Positions 14,970 through 21,432 of a stretch of 23,169 nt of DNA are shown in pieces. The notes beneath the pieces are model-generated. The model saw only the letters and a list, made by a program, of their open reading frames with translations. It ran no database searches and was not told the origin of the DNA. Made by a program: the position numbers and the translations under genes. The stretch comes from CAYJIL01 sp964370235 (lineage in GTDB: Bacteria > Bacteroidota > Bacteroidia > Bacteroidales > Rikenellaceae). Within the stretch, counting starts at the first letter, position 1. Each line of letters opens with the position of its first letter. The stretch spans positions 1-23,169 of the forward strand of contig CAYJIL010000033.1 in the NCBI GenBank assembly GCA_964370235.1. The letters are read 5' to 3'.

Positions 14970-16130
14970 ATGAATAATTTTGTATTCCAGAATCCTACTA
15001 AACTAATATTTGGTAGAAAGAGTATAGCCAAACTCACAAAAGAGATGGCTAAAGATACAAAGATTCTAATTACCTACGGAGGTGGCAGCATCAAGAAAAA
15101 CGGTGTTTACGACCAAGTGGTAAGTGCACTTAGCGAGTTTGATACCGTTGAGTTTGGCGGTATTGAGCCAAACCCACAGTATGATACTTTGATGAGAGCA
15201 GTAGAGATTGTTCGCTCACAAAAGATCGATTTTATTGTTGCTGTGGGTGGTGGATCGGTAATTGACGGAACAAAGTTTATTGCCGCTGCCGCTAACTACG
15301 AGGGCGAGGGCTGGGATATTTTGCTATCATCGGGTGCGGTTATAGCAGATATAGTTCCGGTGCCATTTGCTACGGTGCTAACACTCCCAGCAACTGGATC
15401 TGAGATGAACAACGGTGCAGTTATTTCGAGAGCTAGCGACAACACAAAATTTGCATTTAAACATGCACTTAATTACCCTAAATTCTCGATTCTCGATCCA
15501 CAAGTATGTTATTCGCTACCCACTAAGCAAGTTGCAAACGGGCTGGCCGACACGTTTTGCCACACACTAGAGCAGTATCTAACCTACCCTTGCGATGCCT
15601 ATGTGCAGGATAGATTTGCCGAAGGTGTGCTATTGTCGATAATTAAGGTTGCACCCAAAATTCTTGCCGAAAGAACAAACTACGATGCGTGTGCAAACTT
15701 TATGTACGCTGCAACAATGGGGCTAAACGGCTTTTTGTCGATGGGAGTACCACAAGATTGGGCAACACACATGATTGGGCATGAGCTCACGGCTTTGCAT
15801 GGTCTCGACCACGGTGTCACACTAGCAATAGTTGGGCCATCGTTAATGACAGTAATGAAACGTGAAAAGGCTGCAAAACTACTTCAGCTTGGCGAGCGAG
15901 TTTTTGAGATAACACAAGGAAACCCCGAGGAGCGCATTACGGCAACAATCAATGCCATTAGGAGCTTTTATGAGAGCATAGGCATAAAGACTCGCCTAAG
16001 CGATTATGGTATTGGAGAGGAGAATTTTGAGCTAATAGCAGCTCGATTTACCGAACGTGGATGGGAGCTAGGCGAAAACCAATCGATTACGCCACAAATA
16101 GTTATTGAAATTTTAAAAGGCGCTCTATAA
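14970..16130 (+). CDS. YqhD-like iron/zinc alcohol dehydrogenase (NADPH-dependent aldehyde reductase)
   Basis: This 386-residue member of the group III metal-dependent alcohol dehydrogenases should reduce short-chain aldehydes with NAD(P)H in the cytoplasm. The nucleotide-binding YGGGSIKKNGVYDQV segment starts at residue 36; GGGS at 38-41 is characteristic of YqhD and butanol dehydrogenases. The second glycine motif GGGSVIDGTKF is at 93-103. The metal ligands D194, H198, H267 and H281 fall at exactly the numbers known for E. coli YqhD. The gene's stop codon overlaps the glycosyltransferase start by one base (TAATG). A physiological link to glycan work, for example clearing reactive aldehydes, is not shown by the sequence. 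Confidence 0.9.
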   Translation: MNNFVFQNPTKLIFGRKSIAKLTKEMAKDTKILITYGGGSIKKNGVYDQVVSALSEFDTVEFGGIEPNPQYDTLMRAVEIVRSQKIDFIVAVGGGSVIDGTKFIAAAANYEGEGWDILLSSGAVIADIVPVPFATVLTLPATGSEMNNGAVISRASDNTKFAFKHALNYPKFSILDPQVCYSLPTKQVANGLADTFCHTLEQYLTYPCDAYVQDRFAEGVLLSIIKVAPKILAERTNYDACANFMYAATMGLNGFLSMGVPQDWATHMIGHELTALHGLDHGVTLAIVGPSLMTVMKREKAAKLLQLGERVFEITQGNPEERITATINAIRSFYESIGIKTRLSDYGIGEENFELIAARFTERGWELGENQSITPQIVIEILKGAL

Positions 16131-17134
16131 TGTCTACAAGAGTATCAGTTGTAATACTAAATTTTAACGGGGAGGGATATTTAAAAAAATTCCTCCCCTC
16201 GGTAATTAATTATAGTCAAGGAGCAGAAATTGTGGTAGCCGACAACTGCTCTAGCGACGGATCACTAGCTCTTTTACAGAGCGAATTTGCATCTGTTCGC
16301 ACCATAGTAATGGACGAAAACCACGGCTTTGCAGGTGGTTATAATCGTGCATTAGAGATGGTAGATAACGAAATTGTTGTGCTACTAAATTCCGATGTCG
16401 AGGTGAGCGAAGGGTGGCTTGCGCCACTTGTTGACTATTTAGACAAACACCCCAATACGGCTGCGGTTATGCCCAAAGTGCTATGCCATCACGACAAAAC
16501 ACTATTTGAGCATGCAGGTGCAGCAGGTGGATACATAGACCTATGGGGCTTTGCATTTTGCCGAGGACGCATTGGCGAAACACTAGAGCGTGACCAAGGG
16601 CAATATGACGACTGCCAACAAGTGTTTTGGGCAACGGGAGCTGCAATGGTAATTCGCCGCAAGGCATATTTTGAAGCAGGAGGATTAGACAGCGACTTTT
16701 TTGCACACATGGAAGAGATAGATCTCTCGTGGAGGTTACAGTCGCTAGGCTATGAGCTTGCGGTTGTTCCTAGCTCTAAAGTTTGGCACGTTGGCGGTGG
16801 TGCACTACCATACAATTCGCCACGCAAGAGTTTTTTAAACTTTCGCAATTCGCTCTATATGCTCTATAAGAATTTGCCAACAGCATACCTATTCCCCATT
16901 ATTTTTACACGCTTGTGCATTGATGGCATATTGGGGGTGCGCTATCTTATAAGGGGCGAGCAAGAGCACTTTAAGAGCGTTATAAAAGCACACTTTGCAT
17001 TTTACGAAGCATTTAGCAAACTAGAGGCAAAGCGCAATAAACAACAACAGTCGCTACCAGCAAAGCTATATAGAGGGTCGATACTATATCGATATGTATT
17101 TGAATCAAAAACATTTAAAGGTATGAAGATATAA
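16130..17134 (+). CDS. Family 2 glycosyltransferase, rhamnosyltransferase-like
   Basis: This 334-residue cytoplasmic or membrane-associated GT-A enzyme begins VSVVILNFNGEGYL. It then shows VADNCSSDGS near 36-45, the ENHGFAGGYNRA segment near 63-74 and the metal-binding LLNSDVEV near 84-91. Later comes the acceptor-side motif DSDFFAHMEEIDLSWRLQ with its conserved acidic pair, followed by a GGGALPYNSPRKSFLNFRNS segment. These features are shared with rhamnosyltransferases and other O-antigen or capsule transferases. The sugar donor cannot be assigned. It overlaps the upstream reductase gene by one base, so translation is coupled. No other polysaccharide gene is adjacent. Confidence 0.88.
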   Translation: MSTRVSVVILNFNGEGYLKKFLPSVINYSQGAEIVVADNCSSDGSLALLQSEFASVRTIVMDENHGFAGGYNRALEMVDNEIVVLLNSDVEVSEGWLAPLVDYLDKHPNTAAVMPKVLCHHDKTLFEHAGAAGGYIDLWGFAFCRGRIGETLERDQGQYDDCQQVFWATGAAMVIRRKAYFEAGGLDSDFFAHMEEIDLSWRLQSLGYELAVVPSSKVWHVGGGALPYNSPRKSFLNFRNSLYMLYKNLPTAYLFPIIFTRLCIDGILGVRYLIRGEQEHFKSVIKAHFAFYEAFSKLEAKRNKQQQSLPAKLYRGSILYRYVFESKTFKGMKI

Positions 17135-17197
17135 TACTATACATACAAAAAAAGAGTAGATTGCTTGATCTACTCTTTTTTTGTATGTATAGTATTA
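17132..17197. terminator. Perfect 29-bp hairpin, bidirectional terminator
   Basis: The arms 17132-17160 and 17169-17197 are perfectly complementary over 29 bp, with an 8-base loop and a run of seven A opposite seven T within the stem. It fills the gap between the converging glycosyltransferase and GH92 genes; its left arm begins on the glycosyltransferase stop codon and its right arm ends five bases from the GH92 stop. It should terminate both transcripts. Confidence 0.88.
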
Positions 17198-17201
17198 GCT
17201 A

Positions 17202-20200
17202 TTAATTAATACCCCAATTTTTGTTTGGCTCGCTACCCATCTCTAGCACAAGTGAACCACCTTTTAGTAGCTCGCTAGCAGGGAACTTAAAGCTAGTTAA
17301 CTCTTTGCCATTAAGCATTGCACTCTGAACATATTTGTTTGTTCTTGATGCACCTTTAGCCTCGATTGTAAAGCTCTCGCCACGACCATACTGCTTACCA
17401 AGGTCGATAACTACCTTTTCGTATAGTGGACTTGCAATCTCGTAAACAGGATCTACGCTACAACCACCATCGGTTTGGAAAAGACCTAGGGCAGCCATTA
17501 CAAACCAACCACTCATTTGCCCTTGATCCTCGTCGCCAAGGTAAGCATTTGCACTTCCTGCACCATAGTAGCGGTCGATGATAGAGCGGCTCCACTTTTG
17601 TGTTAACCATGGTTTACCAACCCAGTTGAATAGGAATGCAAAGTGCATTGATTGTTGGTTACCTTGAACCGCTGGGTAATCCCAGTACTGATCGTTTGGT
17701 GCATTGAATCGCCATGGCTCGCTAGCCTCGAAGCCCCAATTAAGGCGCTCGATAAAGTTATCCTTGCCAATATAGTCTGCAAGTGCAGGTACATCTTGAG
17801 GCACAAAGAATGTTAGCTGCCACGAGTTACCCTCGACATAGTGGTGGTTTGCACCACTCTTGAATGGGTCGAAATCTTTCATCCACTCACCCTTACTATC
17901 TCGTAGGTGCGCATAACCTCCATCTTGGTTGATGGCATTTTTCCACCACTCGCCACGCTTAGCAAACGTTTGGTAAGTTTTTTCATCGCCAAGTGCTTTT
18001 GCAAACTGAGCAATAGTCCAGTCATCATATGAGTACTCAAGCGAGTTAGAGAAACGGCCTAGGTCACTAGGCACATAGCCATATTTTAGGTATGGAATAA
18101 GGTCACGATTACCAACATAACCAGTATGTAGTTTACGACTAGGAGTTGTTTGCATTTTAACAGATGCCTCTAGCGCCTTTTGTGCATCGAAGTCACGAAT
18201 ACCCATCTGATAAGCACCCACGATAAGTGGAATTTCGTGCTCTGCTACCATTACCGGAATATAGTTCATACCAGCAGGGCCTTTCGATAGCCATCCGTTT
18301 GCATCATACATAGCTAGCTGTGAGCCAACCCACTTGCTACTCCACTCTGGAGTTACAAGATTCCAGAATTGGTTTAGGTTCCAGAACGTATTCCAAAAAG
18401 CATCACAACCCAAAGCAACATCATTTTTGCCTGCTAGCTTGCGAGTTTTGCCATCTGTCGAAATCCATTCGCCATTAACGTCGCTCCATGTGTTACGGCT
18501 ACAAATTGCACGATACATATTTGAGTAGAAACGCACCTTCTCGAAGCGATCGTTTGTAGTAATATCTACACGCTCAAGCAAATCATTCCATACGTTCTTT
18601 TGGTTCTCTACAACCTTGTCAAGCGACCAGCCAAACGGTGTCATCTCTGCAGCAAGGTTCTCTTTTGCATTCTCTAGGCTAACTAGCGACATACCTACAC
18701 GTGCTTGAACAACTGGTGTTTTTGTTGGATCAAACTCTGCCCATGCACCAGCGTCAGATAGGTTACGACCCTTTACAAGCTCGCCTGTTAGTGGTTTGTC
18801 TCCTAGCCATCCGCCACGCTTGATAGATGGTTGGTCAAATTCTATGATAAAGTGAATTGTGTAGTCTTGCTCGGCGTCTGAGCTCCAAACCCCTGCCGAG
18901 AATTGGTGGCTCTTGCCCTCTAGTGTTTTATCATCTACCCACTTTAGCTCTACGTTCTTTAGATCATAGGCATATTCGGTTGGAATTTGCAAATCTAGCA
19001 AAATTCTTGCGCCCTCTTTGTCGGCTGGGAATGTATATTTTTGGAAGCTACAACGAGTAGTTGCACTCATTTCGGCTTTAATGCCATAATCCTCTAGCAC
19101 AATGCTATAATATCCTAGTGGTGCTTTCTCTGTTGATTTGTTAATGCGAGAACGATAACCCGAATCTGGATCTGCCTCATCACCAATTTCGGTAATTAGC
19201 TTACCATTGGTAGCCATCATACCTAGACCACCCATTGTCCACTCGTGAATGTGGCTAAAGCAACCAACCGACTCGAATGTTGGCTGATAACCTGCCTGCC
19301 ATCCACCGTTTTGGTTGTCGGGACTAATTTTAACCATCGAGAATGGCATCCAAGGCCCCGGTGCAATCATCCAACGAGAGTGTGCTGTACCAATGCGAGT
19401 ATCAACATAGTCTGCTGGAGTTTGCTCACGCTGAATATCACGTGCAACAGTACCCTCTTGAATGGTTTTGCCATCGACCGTAATTTCGTAATCGCTAGTT
19501 GTAGCCGCCTTAACTGCTGGCATAAGTGCCTCTAGCGTATAGTGTGCCGTATCTAACTTTTGCGACAAAACAACCTCTGAATCAACCTCAACCTCAATAG
19601 TTGGATTGCCTTTTAGGTGCTCTAGTGTTACAAGAAGTGGCTGCTTACCATCTATTTGATAATCGGCTGCAGCTACATTCTCAACAAAAACTTTGTCCGA
19701 AGTACCTAGCTTTGCATTGCTAGGAGCTTTCATTGTAACATTGTCAAACACAACCCACGAACCCTCTAGCACCGATATAGTAATGCGGTTACCACCTTCT
19801 TTAATAAGGTCGGTAGCAATTGGGATAGATAGAGTTTGGTTGTTAGCACCAGCAGTATCGCCCTCTAACGATTTTTCGTTACCACCCTTTTCTAGCAAAA
19901 ATTTGTGATCTTTACCATTAAAAGTCACTTTAACAAGCGGTGGGTTTTCTACTGCATTATCTACAACACCTACCTCTAGCTGCCAAAAATCGCCACTACC
20001 TTTCTTGTCAACATCAAACAAAATGTTAATATCGTGTGTTCTCCAACCCGATGTTACCCACGTGCCACCCCATTGGTCTTTTGGGCCAGGTAATACGTAT
20101 GGAAAGTCGGTTTTGAGGTCTGAGTGACCTACCAAGAAATAACGATCTTCGTAACCAAAATCGTTTGCCAAGAAATCTTTGTAACCCGATGGTGCCAAGG

Positions 20201-20312
20201 CAAATTCGGATGCCGAAGAATCGGCTGTACCGATGCTCCAAAAGCTCTCTTGTGTTGGCTCTGCGCAACTACCAAGTAGTGCAGCAAAAGCAAGTGCATA
20301 TAATCTTTTCAT
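17202..20312 (-). CDS. GH92 alpha-mannosidase-like lipoprotein with N-terminal PL4-type domain
   Basis: The protein is 1036 residues. A lipoprotein signal ends LLGSC with the cysteine at residue 16, so the enzyme is membrane anchored, probably at the surface. Residues about 22-195 resemble the beta-sandwich domain III of family 4 polysaccharide lyases (DRYFLVGHSDLKTDFPY, DFWQLEVG, ISVLEGSWVVFDNV), a likely glycan-binding module. From about 300 the GH92 domain follows: GYVPSDLGRFSNSLEYSYDDW (745-765, given as start and end residues), EGNSWQ with E827 and GDEDQGQMSGW with D927 and D929. These correspond to the family's catalytic acid and base regions. GH92 enzymes are calcium-dependent exo-alpha-mannosidases. 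The N-terminal part of the domain is unusual (CFSHIHEWTMGGLG near 351-364 in place of the common SHTHLSGTG), so linkage specificity may differ. It lies downstream of the AraC gene with its own promoter. Confidence 0.9.
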   Translation of the reverse strand: MKRLYALAFAALLGSCAEPTQESFWSIGTADSSASEFALAPSGYKDFLANDFGYEDRYFLVGHSDLKTDFPYVLPGPKDQWGGTWVTSGWRTHDINILFDVDKKGSGDFWQLEVGVVDNAVENPPLVKVTFNGKDHKFLLEKGGNEKSLEGDTAGANNQTLSIPIATDLIKEGGNRITISVLEGSWVVFDNVTMKAPSNAKLGTSDKVFVENVAAADYQIDGKQPLLVTLEHLKGNPTIEVEVDSEVVLSQKLDTAHYTLEALMPAVKAATTSDYEITVDGKTIQEGTVARDIQREQTPADYVDTRIGTAHSRWMIAPGPWMPFSMVKISPDNQNGGWQAGYQPTFESVGCFSHIHEWTMGGLGMMATNGKLITEIGDEADPDSGYRSRINKSTEKAPLGYYSIVLEDYGIKAEMSATTRCSFQKYTFPADKEGARILLDLQIPTEYAYDLKNVELKWVDDKTLEGKSHQFSAGVWSSDAEQDYTIHFIIEFDQPSIKRGGWLGDKPLTGELVKGRNLSDAGAWAEFDPTKTPVVQARVGMSLVSLENAKENLAAEMTPFGWSLDKVVENQKNVWNDLLERVDITTNDRFEKVRFYSNMYRAICSRNTWSDVNGEWISTDGKTRKLAGKNDVALGCDAFWNTFWNLNQFWNLVTPEWSSKWVGSQLAMYDANGWLSKGPAGMNYIPVMVAEHEIPLIVGAYQMGIRDFDAQKALEASVKMQTTPSRKLHTGYVGNRDLIPYLKYGYVPSDLGRFSNSLEYSYDDWTIAQFAKALGDEKTYQTFAKRGEWWKNAINQDGGYAHLRDSKGEWMKDFDPFKSGANHHYVEGNSWQLTFFVPQDVPALADYIGKDNFIERLNWGFEASEPWRFNAPNDQYWDYPAVQGNQQSMHFAFLFNWVGKPWLTQKWSRSIIDRYYGAGSANAYLGDEDQGQMSGWFVMAALGLFQTDGGCSVDPVYEIASPLYEKVVIDLGKQYGRGESFTIEAKGASRTNKYVQSAMLNGKELTSFKFPASELLKGGSLVLEMGSEPNKNWGIN

Positions 20313-20331
20313 TTGTAATAGTTTTATGGCA

Positions 20332-20363
20332 CAAAGATAACAACTCTCAACCTAGAGTAACAA
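20332..20363 (-). promoter_or_regulatory. Bacteroidota-type promoter for GH92
   Basis: On the minus strand TTG (complement of 20361-20363), 21 bases and TATCTTTG (complement of 20332-20339). It lies in the 63-base gap between the AraC-type gene and GH92, so GH92 can be expressed separately from its regulator. Confidence 0.78.
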
Positions 20364-20375
20364 TAGATATTATAA

Positions 20376-21278
20376 CTATAAACCTATACTATTTTCTGAT
20401 TCTCTCTTTTTATATTCCGAGGGCGAAATGCCCATTACTTTGGTAAAGATGCGAGAAAAATATGTAGGCTCGGTATATCCCAATTTTGTTGATATTTCGT
20501 GTAACTTGAGACCCGAAAGCTCGATGTATTCACACGCTTTTTGTATTTTTAGCCTTATAAAGTAGTTGATGGGCGACATACCTGTCTCTTTTTGAAAAAG
20601 AGCCGAGAGGTGAGATTGCGAGTATTTAAACTTTTGACATAGCTGCTCTAGGGTGATATTCTGCCCTATATTCTCTTGCATATATCTTATTATCATTGCC
20701 GATAGTGCAAGTTCGTCATGTTTATAACTCTTTATGTAGCGATATTGTGGCATAAGCGAGAATGATGCCAAGAAACGGTATAGGCACGTAGTAACATATG
20801 CCATGTGGTCACGAGTATATGCAATCTCAAAATTACAATATATCTCTTCGAACAGTTCTAGTCGCTCTTGTATGCGGCTACTAGTGCTAGGTTCGATATT
20901 TATTGATTGTGGTATAGAGGGAACAAATTCGCCAGCCATAGTTCCACTAAAGTGCATCCAGTAAATTGTCCATGGCGATGATTCATCAGCCCCAAAAGCA
21001 TAGGGGGTAGAGGATGGAATAAAGATAAAGTCCCCGCTATCTATCTCATATCGCTTTTTGTCTATTTCGACCCAGCCTTTGCCATCGGTACAATAGATAA
21101 TCATTGCATAATCGGCACCACTCTCTTTTTGAACATAATGAAATTTGACTCTAGGAAAAAAACCAATCTTCCTAAGATATAAAGACTTAATAAGCGGATC
21201 TTGCATATAACTCTGCAATAACTCATCGGGCAAAGAGACAAGCCGTTCTCCTTTGAACCCCTCTTTAATTTTTATCAT
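20376..21278 (-). CDS. AraC-family transcriptional regulator with cupin sensor domain
   Basis: This 300-residue cytoplasmic DNA-binding protein has an N-terminal AraC-type cupin domain (about 55-130) with YAMIIYCTDGKGWVEIDKKR and SGDFIFIPSSTPYAFGAD, where sugars bind in this family. The C-terminal double helix-turn-helix domain (about 195-292) has NITLEQLCQKFKYSQSHLSA, FQKETGMSPINYFIRLK and the signature YTEPTYFSRIFTKVMGISPSEYKK. It is flanked by GH92 downstream and the isomerase gene divergently, pointing to control of mannose use. Its own promoter (TTG 21336-21338 and TATCTTTG 21306-21313, minus strand, 22-base spacer) overlaps the intergenic inverted repeat, suggesting autoregulation. The inducing sugar is inferred, not shown. 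Confidence 0.9.
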   Translation of the reverse strand: MIKIKEGFKGERLVSLPDELLQSYMQDPLIKSLYLRKIGFFPRVKFHYVQKESGADYAMIIYCTDGKGWVEIDKKRYEIDSGDFIFIPSSTPYAFGADESSPWTIYWMHFSGTMAGEFVPSIPQSINIEPSTSSRIQERLELFEEIYCNFEIAYTRDHMAYVTTCLYRFLASFSLMPQYRYIKSYKHDELALSAMIIRYMQENIGQNITLEQLCQKFKYSQSHLSALFQKETGMSPINYFIRLKIQKACEYIELSGLKLHEISTKLGYTEPTYFSRIFTKVMGISPSEYKKRESENSIGL

Positions 21279-21305
21279 ATCTGATAATAATAATTACTAG
21301 TATCG

Positions 21306-21338
21306 CAAAGATACAAATAAATATTTACCATACACCAA
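21306..21338 (-). promoter_or_regulatory. Promoter for the AraC-type gene
   Basis: On the minus strand TTG (complement of 21336-21338), 22 bases and TATCTTTG (complement of 21306-21313). The spacer is slightly long. The -33 element lies inside the putative operator at 21323-21362. Confidence 0.6.
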
Positions 21339-21362
21339 TAGTGTAATATAGTGTAGGTAAAT
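21323..21362. promoter_or_regulatory. Inverted repeat, putative operator of the mannose module
   Basis: The left arm ATTTACCATACAC (21323-21335) and right arm GTGTAGGTAAAT (21351-21362) are inverted copies differing by one inserted base. Between and within them TAGTGTA appears twice as a direct repeat (21339-21345 and 21349-21355), ten bases apart. The site sits between the divergent promoters, as expected for the AraC-type protein. Confidence 0.55.
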
Positions 21363-21399
21363 AAGAATAATAGCACTTTTTTTGTAGGCTAAAGGTCAC

Positions 21400-21407
21400 T
21401 ACTTTTG
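21400..21407 (+). promoter_or_regulatory. -7 element of the isomerase gene
   Basis: TACTTTTG fits the consensus and lies 25 bases before the start codon. The nearest TTG (21382-21384) is only 15 bases upstream, so the -33 element is poor, as often seen at activator-dependent promoters. Confidence 0.5.
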
Positions 21408-21432
21408 CCACTGAATTATTACATATAATAGT

